Assembly (NCBI RefSeq): GCF_030580995.1
Contig: NZ_JAUQSZ010000010.1
Location: 123,502-187,501, forward strand
Source: Sphingomonas immobilis
GTDB lineage: Bacteria > Pseudomonadota > Alphaproteobacteria > Sphingomonadales > Sphingomonadaceae
Direction of reading: 5' to 3'
Length of the DNA: 64,000 nucleotides
Below are positions 26,328-35,342 of this stretch, piece by piece. The translations under genes and the position numbers were made by a program. The stretch's first letter is position 1, and every line of letters begins with the position of its first letter. The notes beneath the pieces are model-generated. The model was given only the letters and a program-made list of their open reading frames with translations. It ran no database searches and was not told the origin of the DNA.

Positions 26328-27254
26328 TCAGGCAGCGAAGGCAAGGCGCGACACCGCTACAGCGTTGCCACCCGGGCCGCCCATCTCGCTTTCGAGCGCG
26401 CGCATCCTGTAAGTCCAGAAGTGCAGCAAATGCTCGTTGCTGATCCCCATGCCGCCATTGAACTGATGCGTGTCAAAGCGCGTCTGGTCGATGTGGATCT
26501 GGGCGTATGTGGCCGCCGTCGCGGCATCAACGGGGTCACTGCTCCAAGCGGCCCGCAGCGCCAGATAGCGCGCGCCCCGCGCGTATTGGTGCCCTTCCGC
26601 GAGCCGGTGCTGTACCGTCTGGAACGATCCCAACGCGCGACCGAACAGATGCCGCTCCCGCACATAGTCGACGGTGAAGTTTACGGCCTGCTCCATTGCC
26701 CGCCCAGCTTCGACCGCGAGCGCCACGCGCCACCATTGTTGCAGGATCGGGATCTTGTCCGGGCCGAGCCTTGTCGCCTTGTCCAGATCGGGAAGCTGAC
26801 GAAAGCGGCCATAGGGATAGGCGAAGATCGAATCCGCCAGCTCGACATTGTCAGGATCGACCTCGATCGCGAGCAGGTCGCCTTCAAATTGATATAAAGC
26901 GATCTTCGCGACCGGCAGGTAACGTTGCGGAAAATGCAGCGGACCGGAAATCAATGTGACCGGGCGCGGAAATCCCGACGGCAGGACTTTCGGCGCCACG
27001 AGGAGCGTCGTCGCCGCCTCCACCACCGATGGCAACGTACCAATCGCATCGACGACCAGCGCTGCCTCGAGCGGAGAGAATTCCTCGACGCTCGCGATGT
27101 CGAGAAACCCGCCGTCGGCGAGCGCCTGGTCCAGACCGTGATCGTAATAATGCCGGCTGAGCCGTCCTTCGCGCGGCATCTCCTGGTGCCGCGCAAGGAT
27201 CGGGGCGAGGCCGTCGAGCAGCGCCTGTTGATCCGAAGACAATGCGAAATTCAT
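26328..27254 (-). CDS. Acyl-CoA dehydrogenase-like partner subunit
   Basis: 308-residue ACAD-fold protein, shorter than the usual 380. Seen: N-terminal helical domain from 'NFALSSDQQALLDGL', a beta domain without the SEPxAGSD loop, then 'RHLFGRALGSFQTVQHRLAE' near residue 205, the FAD-contact region, and 'HQFNGGMGISNEHLLH' near residue 270. The middle domain is trimmed and the catalytic-base region lacks an obvious Glu, so it is probably the non-catalytic or FAD-sharing half of an alpha-beta dimer with 25159-26313. ATG 27254 has GGAGGCCCC in front; the 34-codon upstream extension is Arg/Pro-rich and overlaps the MFS gene. Confidence 0.85.
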   Translation of the reverse strand: MNFALSSDQQALLDGLAPILARHQEMPREGRLSRHYYDHGLDQALADGGFLDIASVEEFSPLEAALVVDAIGTLPSVVEAATTLLVAPKVLPSGFPRPVTLISGPLHFPQRYLPVAKIALYQFEGDLLAIEVDPDNVELADSIFAYPYGRFRQLPDLDKATRLGPDKIPILQQWWRVALAVEAGRAMEQAVNFTVDYVRERHLFGRALGSFQTVQHRLAEGHQYARGARYLALRAAWSSDPVDAATAATYAQIHIDQTRFDTHQFNGGMGISNEHLLHFWTYRMRALESEMGGPGGNAVAVSRLAFAA

Positions 27255-27264
27255 GGGGCCTCCC

Positions 27265-28620
27265 TCAAAGTGATGGTGCTGCTGCCGGCGCCCGCGTGGC
27301 GCGGCGGCGACCAAAGAGAACCGGCATGGTACTGGCGAGAACGACGGCGAGAACAACCGCGCAGACCGCCGCCATCGACGCGCCGATCATCGCTTCGTCC
27401 CGGAAGACATATTGCGTGAAGAAACCGACTGCGGTGGGGCCTATCAACTGACCGGTGGCACTCGCCAGCAGCAGGAAAACCGCCGACATGCGGCCGCGCA
27501 TCTCGACCGGCGTCGCGAGCTGGACTGCGGCGGCGGCATAGCCGGAGAAGGGAATGAACAACGTGTAAGTAACCGTCATTAGTGGCCAGTAGATCCATAG
27601 CGACCCGCCCAGCAGCGCAAGTATCCCGCAAGGCATCCCGATGACTGTCGCGACTGTTCCAAAGATTAATCCGCCATTCGGCAATCCGCGGGTGTGGATC
27701 GCATCGACGACCATGCCAGAGATCAAATGCCCCGTCAGTCCGGCCGCGAACAGCATGGCGCCCAGCCCGAGTCCGATCGTCCCCTGATCGAGGTGATAGG
27801 TGCGCAGCATATAGGTCGGCATCCACTGCAATAGCGCGATCGAGCCGGTTCCGATCGCGCAGAAGCAGCCAAAGATCGGCAACATGACGCGCCATTCGCG
27901 TAGCATGAACGCGAAGACGGATCCGCGCGCCTTCGACGCAACATCGCCCGCTTGTGTGGGCTCGCCACCGACTGGCACAGGGAGGCGGAACGCCAGCAGC
28001 GCCAGCAGCAAGCCGGGCAATCCCAACGCCAGAAAGAGGATCTTCCAAGCGCTGAGAAAGCCGAGACCTGGCAACGCGAGGCCGCTCCCTTCGCTCGACA
28101 GCCGCGCCGCCAAACCGCCGAGATAAAGTGCGAAGCCGAGACCGATCGAGGAGCCGGCCGCATACATCGAGAGCGGCAGCGCGATCTTGTTGCGCGGGAA
28201 AAGTTGCGAGATGAGCTTATACGACGACGGTGACAGCGTCGCTTCACCGGCGCCCACCATCATGCGCGCGAGCGCCAGGCCCACAAAGCCCGTCACCAAG
28301 CCGCATGCGGCGGTCGCGATCGACCAGACCGTCACGCCCCAATAGACGACGCGGCGCAGCGGACGATGGTCGACGATCCAGCCCATCGGCAGTCCGCACA
28401 AACCGTAGAAGATTGCGAAGGCCGGTCCCAGGAGCAGCCCCATCTGAAAGTCGCCGATGCCGAGTTCATGTTTGATCGGCTGCACCAGCGGCGCGAGCAC
28501 GATCGAGTCCGCCTTGTTGAAGACGTAGAGAAGCGTCAGCAACGCAACCGCACGCCACGCACCCGGTACGGCTCGTTCCTGGCCCGTTTCGATTGGTGAC
28601 ACCCTCTTCTCCGATTCCAT
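27265..28620 (-). CDS. Major facilitator superfamily transporter
   Basis: Inner-membrane secondary transporter of about 451 residues with roughly twelve hydrophobic segments. Seen: 'GLLLGPAFAIFYGLCGLPMGWIVDH' region cut here into 'AFAIFYGLCGLPMGW' near residue 65, the loop motif 'DHRPLRR', 'ALARMMVGAGEATLSPSSY' near residue 120, and a second half starting near residue 235. The 'ALARMMVGAGEA' pattern is that of the Spns/GudP-like aromatic-acid or sphingosine-type MFS group. ATG 28620 is preferred because 78 upstream codons lack transporter character. Ten bases upstream of the ACAD partner gene on the same strand, so cotranscribed. Probable importer or exporter of the pathway acid. Confidence 0.88.
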   Translation of the reverse strand: MESEKRVSPIETGQERAVPGAWRAVALLTLLYVFNKADSIVLAPLVQPIKHELGIGDFQMGLLLGPAFAIFYGLCGLPMGWIVDHRPLRRVVYWGVTVWSIATAACGLVTGFVGLALARMMVGAGEATLSPSSYKLISQLFPRNKIALPLSMYAAGSSIGLGFALYLGGLAARLSSEGSGLALPGLGFLSAWKILFLALGLPGLLLALLAFRLPVPVGGEPTQAGDVASKARGSVFAFMLREWRVMLPIFGCFCAIGTGSIALLQWMPTYMLRTYHLDQGTIGLGLGAMLFAAGLTGHLISGMVVDAIHTRGLPNGGLIFGTVATVIGMPCGILALLGGSLWIYWPLMTVTYTLFIPFSGYAAAAVQLATPVEMRGRMSAVFLLLASATGQLIGPTAVGFFTQYVFRDEAMIGASMAAVCAVVLAVVLASTMPVLFGRRRATRAPAAAPSL

Positions 28621-28655
28621 ATTATGGATCCGGACGCTATCGGGCTGGGGCAGCC

Positions 28656-28671
28656 GCGACCAATAGGTCGC
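28656..28671 (+). promoter_or_regulatory. Candidate operator between MFS gene and CoA transferase 2
   Basis: GCGACCAATAGGTCGC; perfect 6-4-6 palindrome sharing the GACC-N4-GGTC core with the other island sites, 36 bases before the MFS start in the divergent promoter region. Confidence 0.45.
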
Positions 28672-28807
28672 TGCGACCACCGATAGGCCGGAGCGATGAA
28701 TCGACCCGTTCATCACCACCGCCGATCGACTGCGCGGCGCTCCGATTGGCGCTTCTGCAAGGTGCGCGGCTAGACCGACCACGAGAGCACACAGGGAGAG
28801 AAGACGC

Positions 28808-30046
28808 ATGTTCGGCGCGCCATTGCCACTCGACGGAGTTCGCATCCTCGACATGGGCCGCCTGTTCGCAGCGCCATTCGCAACGCAGATGCTGGGAGAT
28901 TTCGGCGCCGAGGTGTTTAAGATCGAGCGGCCGGGACGCGGCGACGAATTTCGCCACTATGGCCCGCCCTGGCTGATCGATGAAATGGGAAATCCAAGCC
29001 CCGCCGCACCCGAAGCGCCAGGCTATGTTTCGGTCAACCGCAACAAATACTCACTGGCGATCGACTTCCAGATCGCCGAAGGCGCGGCGTTGATCCGTGA
29101 CCTCGCCCGCAAATGCGATGTGTTCGTCGAGAATTACAAGGTAGGCACGCTCGCGCGATACGGGCTGGATTACGACACGATTCGGGCGCTCAACCCTAAT
29201 GTCATCTATCTATCGATTACCGGGTTCGGCCAGACGGGGCCCTACGCTCCGCGCCCCGGCACCGACATCGTGTTCCAGTCGATGTCCGGGCTGATGAGCG
29301 TCACGGGCGAACCGGACGGGCCTCCCGTTCGCAGCGGGATCGTGATGGCGGACATGGTGACGGGATTCTACGCAGTCTCCGCGATCTTGGCGGCGCTTCG
29401 CGCCCGAGAGGTTCAGGGTCACGGCGGGCAGTTCATCGATCTCGCATTGCTCGATTCGACGGTTTCGGTGATGACCGCCAAGGCAGCCGAATATTTCATG
29501 ACCGGCACGGCGCCGCACCGCACCGGCAATCGCATTACCGGTTCCGTACCTGCGCAGATTTTCGAATGTGCCGATGGGCTAATCAATTGTCAGGCGAGTG
29601 CCGATCCCGATTTTGTGCGGCTTTGCGATGTGCTCGGCATTACCGAGGTGGCCGCCGATCCGCGCTTCGTCAAACGTGCCGACCGCGCCATAAACGCTGA
29701 TTTATTAATCCCGTTGCTCGCTGTGCGCTTCGCTGAGCGACACGTGACTGAACTTTACGAGGCCCTTGTCGCGGCAAGCATCATCGCAGCGCCTATATAC
29801 TCTCTCGACCAGACTTTTGCGGATCCACAGGTCAAGCATCGCGGCCTCAGTACGAAAGTGCAGCATGCCCATGCCGGCGAAATCGAGATATTGACCAACC
29901 CTGTCCGCTTTCACGGTGAGCCACTCACGGCTTACCGCGCCCCGCCAACACTGGGACAGGATACCGAAGCCGGCTTGACGCGCATACTCGGGGTGGACGC
30001 GGGCGAGATCGGGCGACTCCGCCGTCTTGGCGCTATCGCAACCTGA
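28808..30046 (+). CDS. CaiB/BaiF family III CoA transferase 2
   Basis: CoA transferase, 412 residues. Seen: 'LDGVRILDMGRLFAAPFATQ' at residue 7, 'GDFGAEVFKIERPGRGDEFR' near residue 32, 'VNRNKYSLAIDFQ' near residue 78, and the catalytic Asp in 'VMADMVTGFYAVSAILAAL' near residue 180. CAGGGAGAG lies upstream of ATG 28808. Divergent from the MFS-ACAD operon and followed by an opposing TonB receptor. It is closer to paralogue 3 (35343) than to paralogue 1: both share 'ILDMGR/VLDLGR' and 'FGAEVxKIERPGRGD'. It likely activates a carboxylic acid for the ACAD pair. Confidence 0.92.
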   Translation: MFGAPLPLDGVRILDMGRLFAAPFATQMLGDFGAEVFKIERPGRGDEFRHYGPPWLIDEMGNPSPAAPEAPGYVSVNRNKYSLAIDFQIAEGAALIRDLARKCDVFVENYKVGTLARYGLDYDTIRALNPNVIYLSITGFGQTGPYAPRPGTDIVFQSMSGLMSVTGEPDGPPVRSGIVMADMVTGFYAVSAILAALRAREVQGHGGQFIDLALLDSTVSVMTAKAAEYFMTGTAPHRTGNRITGSVPAQIFECADGLINCQASADPDFVRLCDVLGITEVAADPRFVKRADRAINADLLIPLLAVRFAERHVTELYEALVAASIIAAPIYSLDQTFADPQVKHRGLSTKVQHAHAGEIEILTNPVRFHGEPLTAYRAPPTLGQDTEAGLTRILGVDAGEIGRLRRLGAIAT

Positions 30047-30091
30047 GACGACTGCGGCGCGGTCCGTCGAGGTGACAGACCGCGCCGGCCA

Positions 30092-32326
30092 TTACAGCCT
30101 CACGCCAACTTCAAGGCCGTATGAAATCGGCCGTACGAAGCTCTGGTTCTCACCCGTCCCCGAAGTAACGATCGACAGATGGTTCTTGCTGTTGGTCAGG
30201 TTCTCGCCCCACACTCCGATATGCCAGTTCGCATGTGCCGGCTGGTAGGTTATGCTGCCGTTGGCTTGCGTGTAAGGCGGCTCCCGAAGGCGATTTAGCG
30301 GGTCCCAGTAGCTCAATCCCGCATGAAAGATATTTCCGGCAAAGGTGACGGCACCGCTTCCGACATCCAGACGATAGTCGCCGCCGAAGTTCAGCGTCAC
30401 GAAGGGCGTACGGATGATGTTCTTGCCGGAGACGTCGCAGATCAGCGAGCGGTTGCCCGGTATCGCGGTGCCGGTGCCCGGAACGCAAGCGGTTGCGGGG
30501 ACAGGATTCACCGACGTAGACGGGATCGTGACCGACGCGTTCGGGAAGCTGGTGAATTTGCCGCGAAGTCCCGTCGCGGCTGCGCGCAAGTTGAACGCGG
30601 GCGTCACGCGCCACTGCAACTCCGCTTCGAAACCCGTGATCTCCGTCGACGCTGCGTTTTGTAGGAAGGTCTGCCCCGTGACCGGATCGCGCGCCGTTAG
30701 CTGAACACCGTTCTGATTGCTGCGATACCCGGCAAGATTGAGTTGAACACCGCGCAGGATCTTCAGCTTCGCACCAACTTCATATTGCGTGATGTCTTCG
30801 GGATCGACTGGCGTCAAGATCAAGCTACCTGCGTTGAAAAGGCCCGATTTGAATCCTTTACCCACCTTGAAATACAGGTTGACCGCATCGGTCGGCTGAT
30901 AGGACAGCGTTCCGGTCGGTGTGAAACGCGACCAGGTTTTGTGATTGAATATGGGGCCGGTCAGCGTCGACACGTTGGTGCTTTCGTTGAGCGAAGTCGA
31001 ACTCGTCGAGAAAGCCTTGGTCTCCGAAGTGTAGCGACCGCCCAAAATGAGGATGATCTGTTTCGTAAATGAGATCTTGGCGTCGACGTAGCCGGCAAAG
31101 GAATCGGTTAAAAGACGCGAATAGGTGTCGGTTTTGGTAACCTGCAACGTCGTCAGATTGCGCGCTTCGGACTCCGAAGGATTGGAACGCGACGCATCGT
31201 GGAAATATACCCCGCCCACCGTCAGATCGACTGGCCCAACCGTGGCCGTGCCATAGATCTCCTGGTAGAGTGATTTTCCATAGGTGAAGAACCTAAGCTG
31301 CGATGCGAGCGGCAGCAGCGCATCCGAATCGTTCGTCCCTTTTACGATGCCGCTGGTGTACCCGGATATCGAGTGCAGCGTGACCGGGCCAACGTCCCAA
31401 GCGAGATTCAGCGAGACGTTCGTCAGGATTGTCTGGATGTCGGGATAAAAACCGAGCGAACTCTGATAGGGCTCGGTCGGGACGACCGCCGTCGGATCGA
31501 CGCGAAGCGCAGTCGTGTTGCGATTGATCGGCTGGATTGCGCTGCTCGTATTGTCGCGTCCGTTGCGATACAATACGCCTAGCGTAGCGGTGAAAGTATC
31601 GGTGGGGTGCGCGACCGTTTTCCAGTGCAGTGATACGTTGTCGATCCTGGCGAGCTTCGCCCCTGAAATGATATCGCGGGCATAGCCATCATCACGCCGC
31701 CAACGACCCGCGATGCTGGTCGCGATCCGATCGCTGCCGAAAGAGACGTAGCCGCTCAAGTCGGTCATGTTGAACCGGCCGTAGCGGAAGTTCAGCTCCG
31801 CCGTCGGATCGGCGGTCGGCTCGCGTGTGATAATGTTGATCGCACCGCCGGTGGCATTGCGGCCGTAGAGTGTACTCTGCGGCCCGCGCAGTACCTCAAT
31901 GCGTGACACGTCGCTCAGGTCGAAGAACGAGGCGAGCTGGAACGGCTGATATACACCGTCGATGAAGATCGGCACGACGGACTCATCGCCCGCATTCACG
32001 CCGCGCGTGCCGACGCCGCGGATCGTCGCCTGGGGTGCGAAAGCAGATTGAGTGAAGTTCAGCGCCGGTGCGACCTGCGTGAGCTTGGCGGTGGAATCGA
32101 TACCGCTGCGCGCCAACTGAATGGCCTCGATCGCAGTTACGGAGATCGGCACATCTTGCAGCCGCTCACTGCGACGCTGCGCGGTAACGACAATATCATC
32201 GGTGTCAGGCGCAGCGGTGGCCGGCGCCGAATCCGGTGCGTTCTGCGCCATCGCCGGAACACTCCATCCGAGCGCTGTCGAGGCGAGCAACAGCGCACCA
32301 ACCCATCGAAAATCTGATTTCCCCAT
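30092..32326 (-). CDS. TonB-dependent outer-membrane receptor 2
   Basis: 744-residue outer-membrane receptor. Seen: signal peptide ('ALLLASTALGWSVPAMAQ'), plug with 'DIVVTAQRRSERLQDVPISV' near residue 45, 'IEVLRGPQSTLYGRNATGGA' near residue 145, and a barrel ending 'ISYGLEVGVRL'. Unlike receptor 1 it has no obvious palindromic operator upstream; the tandem LysR genes sit immediately upstream on the same strand. Duplicate receptors in one catabolic island may import substrate and a related compound, or work at different substrate sizes; this is inference. Confidence 0.93.
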   Translation of the reverse strand: MGKSDFRWVGALLLASTALGWSVPAMAQNAPDSAPATAAPDTDDIVVTAQRRSERLQDVPISVTAIEAIQLARSGIDSTAKLTQVAPALNFTQSAFAPQATIRGVGTRGVNAGDESVVPIFIDGVYQPFQLASFFDLSDVSRIEVLRGPQSTLYGRNATGGAINIITREPTADPTAELNFRYGRFNMTDLSGYVSFGSDRIATSIAGRWRRDDGYARDIISGAKLARIDNVSLHWKTVAHPTDTFTATLGVLYRNGRDNTSSAIQPINRNTTALRVDPTAVVPTEPYQSSLGFYPDIQTILTNVSLNLAWDVGPVTLHSISGYTSGIVKGTNDSDALLPLASQLRFFTYGKSLYQEIYGTATVGPVDLTVGGVYFHDASRSNPSESEARNLTTLQVTKTDTYSRLLTDSFAGYVDAKISFTKQIILILGGRYTSETKAFSTSSTSLNESTNVSTLTGPIFNHKTWSRFTPTGTLSYQPTDAVNLYFKVGKGFKSGLFNAGSLILTPVDPEDITQYEVGAKLKILRGVQLNLAGYRSNQNGVQLTARDPVTGQTFLQNAASTEITGFEAELQWRVTPAFNLRAAATGLRGKFTSFPNASVTIPSTSVNPVPATACVPGTGTAIPGNRSLICDVSGKNIIRTPFVTLNFGGDYRLDVGSGAVTFAGNIFHAGLSYWDPLNRLREPPYTQANGSITYQPAHANWHIGVWGENLTNSKNHLSIVTSGTGENQSFVRPISYGLEVGVRL

Positions 32327-32433
32327 TTACCCTCTCCTGTTGGAACCCGCGGTTCTCTGTCAGTGGACGGTAGGTTGGGCCCTGTTCACACGCCAATCAG
32401 TTGGGTGAAGCATCGATAGCTAGCGGCAATGGC

Positions 32434-33351
32434 TCAGCCTTCGCGCGGTTCGGGCGCATAGCTGGTTGCCATCTGCCACAACAGATCGACCGCCGGATTG
32501 GCGGAATCTCGCTTTCGGAATAGCGCGAGCGTAGTCGTCAGCGGTGCACCGGACATCGGGATTCCGATAACGCCGTCCAGCAGCTTGCGCGCCGCGACGA
32601 TCGATCGCCATTTGATCGTTAGATGGCCGCGCGCTCGCGCGAAATCCTCGATCGTCCTCCGGTTGGACTCAGGCCCCTGGACTAACTGGACTCCCGCCGC
32701 CGCGAAACGCGTGTAGATCAGGTCGTAGAGCGCAGGATCGTCGCCACGCGGAAAGGTCACTAGTCGCTCGCCCGGGAGATCTTGGATGGCGAGCGTCGTG
32801 CTTTCTGCAAGTCGGTGCGCCGTCGGCACGAGCAGATGCGCGATACTGCGATGAATCGGGCGCATCTCGAACTCGCCGTTTGAATCCGTGGGATAGTAGA
32901 AGCCTATAAAGGCATCGACCTCTCCCGCCCGCAGCATTTCGCGAAACGAGTGCGGGCCATCGACTATTTCCAGACGCGTCCACGGGGCAGCCGCAACGAA
33001 ACCGTCGATCAGGGCGATACGCTCCGGGACTTCCCGCGTCAGGGCGAGAGTGCCGAGACGAAGCGTGCCGTTGACGCCCGAGCGCACCATGTCGATGAAG
33101 CGGCGTCCTTCGTTATGAGCATGAGTGATGCGCTGCGCGTGCGGCAAGAACGCGATCCCCTCCACCGTAAGCTCGACGGCGCGCGACGTGCGCGCGAACA
33201 GCGAGAAGCCGAGTTGGCTCTCCAGCTTCAGAATCTGTTCGGAAATCGACGGCTGCGACAGGCCCATCAGCTCGGCTGCGCCTGTGAAGGACTTGTGTTC
33301 GGCAACGACTGCGAAGCAGACCGCGAGGCGCGGTTCAAATACTGTCGTCAC
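32434..33351 (-). CDS. LysR-family transcriptional regulator B
   Basis: 305-residue LysR regulator. Seen: N-terminal helix-turn-helix 'CFAVVAEHKSFTGAAELMGLSQPSISEQI' given here as 'SFTGAAELMGLSQPSIS' near residue 20, and the substrate-binding domain from about residue 90. GTG 33351 is the likely start because it overlaps the stop of the upstream LysR gene (GTGA) and places the HTH normally; the 35-codon upstream extension belongs to the other gene. It is related to regulator A along its length, so the pair arose by duplication. May control the receptor gene downstream and the enoyl-CoA hydratase upstream. Confidence 0.88.
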   Translation of the reverse strand: MTTVFEPRLAVCFAVVAEHKSFTGAAELMGLSQPSISEQILKLESQLGFSLFARTSRAVELTVEGIAFLPHAQRITHAHNEGRRFIDMVRSGVNGTLRLGTLALTREVPERIALIDGFVAAAPWTRLEIVDGPHSFREMLRAGEVDAFIGFYYPTDSNGEFEMRPIHRSIAHLLVPTAHRLAESTTLAIQDLPGERLVTFPRGDDPALYDLIYTRFAAAGVQLVQGPESNRRTIEDFARARGHLTIKWRSIVAARKLLDGVIGIPMSGAPLTTTLALFRKRDSANPAVDLLWQMATSYAPEPREG

Positions 33352-34331
33352 GATGCGATGGCCTGCCTCGTGTCTTCGTCTTCCGGCGCGCAGTACAGCA
33401 TCCGCGCCAGCCGCCAGACCCGGTCGGCGGCGGTCCCGGGCAACAGCCCGCGGCACCGCGCCAGCACCAGTGTGCAGCTGATCGGGGGATCAACGATGGG
33501 GATCGCAACGCCGCCGTCCAACGTCCGGCGCGACCCGCCCGGCCGCCCCCAACGTAGCGACGGCAAGCCGCGCTGCGTCGCAAAGGCGTTGATCGCGCGG
33601 GAATCCGATTCCGGCGCCTCCACGCAAAATTTGTCGAAACCCTCAATTGCTCGGAACACGCGGGCATGAAGCTGCGGATCACCGCGTACCGGCCCACACA
33701 CCACAGCCCTGCCCGCCAGCGAAGCCGCCGTGACGACCTTGTGTCGCGTTAGCGGGTCGGTCGGCGGCACCAGCAACTGCGCCTCGTAGCGTGCCAGCGT
33801 CATCGCTTCGACGCGCTCCGCTCCCTCGACACTCTCACCAAATGTGATGACCAGATCGATCTCACGATCCCGAAGCATCCGCAGTAACGCAGGGGTGTCG
33901 TCGTTGATGATCGAGACATCCACTGTCGGATTGCGCCGCAGGAACTGCTCGATCAATCGTCGCCGGTGGGGATCGGCAGCGAGCTTGCGGCACGCTCCGA
34001 TCCGCACCCGGTGCGTCATCAGCGTTCGGACACCGGCGGCATGGGCTTGGGCGTCGGACATGGCAGCCGCAATCTCGCGCGCGCTCGGCAGCAGAGCCTG
34101 ACCAAGCGCTGTCAGCTGAACGCGGCGCGATGACCGGACGAACAATTGCTGTCCAAGCTGCGCCTCGAGCCTCGCGATCTGTTCAGAAACCCAAGGCTGG
34201 CCACGATCAAGGTCTCGCGCAGCGGCCGTGAACGAACAAAGCCGCGCAACGGCCTCGAACGTTAGGAACATGCGCATATCCAGCGCGACATCTTCAAAAT
34301 GCGGAATGCCGAAGCGAGTGTCGCCAGCCAT
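33348..34331 (-). CDS. LysR-family transcriptional regulator A
   Basis: 327-residue LysR regulator. Seen: HTH 'LCSFTAAARDLDRGQPWVSE' near residue 32, then 'QLGQQLFVRSSRRVQLTALG', and an effector-binding domain. It starts 11 bases after the enoyl-CoA hydratase stop and overlaps the next LysR gene by four bases, giving a three-gene minus-strand operon echA-lysR-lysR. The 'GQPWVSEQI' recognition helix differs from that of regulator B ('SQPSISEQI'), so the two probably bind different sites. Confidence 0.9.
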   Translation of the reverse strand: MAGDTRFGIPHFEDVALDMRMFLTFEAVARLCSFTAAARDLDRGQPWVSEQIARLEAQLGQQLFVRSSRRVQLTALGQALLPSAREIAAAMSDAQAHAAGVRTLMTHRVRIGACRKLAADPHRRRLIEQFLRRNPTVDVSIINDDTPALLRMLRDREIDLVITFGESVEGAERVEAMTLARYEAQLLVPPTDPLTRHKVVTAASLAGRAVVCGPVRGDPQLHARVFRAIEGFDKFCVEAPESDSRAINAFATQRGLPSLRWGRPGGSRRTLDGGVAIPIVDPPISCTLVLARCRGLLPGTAADRVWRLARMLYCAPEDEDTRQAIAS

Positions 34332-34342
34332 TCAGGTGCCTC

Positions 34343-35140
34343 TCAACGCCCCGTCCATTGCGGCGGACGCTTTTCTACGAACGCGCGCGGCCCCTCGGCA
34401 TAGTCTTGCGTTCGGATGAGCCGCTCCCGTGCTTCGGACGTAATATCACGCAGTTCGGATTCCGTGCAATCCCACGCCCTGCGTGCCACCCTCAAGCTCT
34501 CGCGCACTGCTACCGGCGAACCCTTGCAGACCAGCGCGGCAAAGGCCAACGCCTCGTCTATCAGTTGGTCTTGCGGCACCACTCTATTCACCAGATCGAG
34601 CGCCAGTGCGCGTTCCGCCGCAATCGGAATGCCCAGGCCGATCATCTCGAACGCGACCGCGCGCGGAATCGCGCGCGGCAGCCGCCACATGCCCCCCGCG
34701 CCGGCCATTACGCTGCGATGCACCTCTGGCAGGCCGATTGTTACGTTGTCGCCGATGACGCTGAAGTCGCACGCCAGCATCAGTTCGCAGCCGCCGCCTA
34801 GCGCCGGGCCATTAACCGCGGCGATCCACGGCTTCTTTCGATCGGCAAAAACGAAGCCGGCAAACCCGTTTTCGGGTGTGCTCAATTCCGCCGTGCGCCC
34901 GGCTGCAACTGCCTTAAGGTCGGCACCGGCGCAGAACGCTTTGTCGCCCGCGCCGGTGAGGATAGCGACCCAGATGTCATCATCCTCGTCGACCTGGCGG
35001 ATCGCGGCGGCGAGTCCCTTGGCCACATCAGGGCTGACTGCGTTGCGCGCGTTCGGCCGGTTGATCGTAACCAGGAGAACATGATCGCGAACCCGCTGCG
35101 TCAGTAACTCCGCCTCACCCTGCGCTGCCACCATTGCCAT
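34343..35140 (-). CDS. Enoyl-CoA hydratase/isomerase family protein
   Basis: Crotonase-fold enzyme, about 265 residues, hydrating or isomerising an enoyl-CoA. Seen: 'LLVTINRPNARNAVSPDVA' near residue 22, oxyanion-hole 'FCAGADLKAVAAG' near residue 67, '[20 protein letters not shown]' near residue 103, and 'VHRSVMAGAGGMWRLPRAI' near residue 140. At the usual second catalytic Glu the context is 'LPEVHRSVMAGAGG' with Glu in the first position. ATG 35140 is chosen for AGAGG eight bases before it; 35155 is also possible. Divergent from CoA transferase 3 and followed by the LysR pair. Consistent with the step after the ACAD pair. Confidence 0.9.
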   Translation of the reverse strand: MAMVAAQGEAELLTQRVRDHVLLVTINRPNARNAVSPDVAKGLAAAIRQVDEDDDIWVAILTGAGDKAFCAGADLKAVAAGRTAELSTPENGFAGFVFADRKKPWIAAVNGPALGGGCELMLACDFSVIGDNVTIGLPEVHRSVMAGAGGMWRLPRAIPRAVAFEMIGLGIPIAAERALALDLVNRVVPQDQLIDEALAFAALVCKGSPVAVRESLRVARRAWDCTESELRDITSEARERLIRTQDYAEGPRAFVEKRPPQWTGR

Positions 35141-35231
35141 CCCGATACCTCTCATTGTTACCTGCCGTCTGCTGTCGCCGATGGCGCTTGCGAAATCGAT
35201 TGGTGCAGGGATTGATAGGCGCGACTGATGA

Positions 35232-35248
35232 TATCGGCGTCGCCGATA
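35232..35248 (+). promoter_or_regulatory. Palindrome in divergent promoter region (echA / CoA transferase 3)
   Basis: TATCGGC-GTC-GCCGATA, perfect 7-3-7. Distinct from the GACC-type sites; candidate operator for one of the LysR proteins or another regulator. Confidence 0.4.
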
Positions 35249-35307
35249 CCTTCACGCAGCATTTGATTGTTAGCGGGCGCCGAGTGTCGCGTAGGGGCGA
35301 TGGCCAA

Positions 35308-35320
35308 GTAACGCCGTTAC
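35308..35320 (+). promoter_or_regulatory. GTAACGCCGTTAC palindrome before CoA transferase 3
   Basis: Perfect 6-1-6 palindrome 22 bases before ATG 35343, overlapping where a promoter or leader would be; candidate operator. Confidence 0.4.
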
Positions 35321-35342
35321 GGCGGATGCGGGGAGAGATTTC

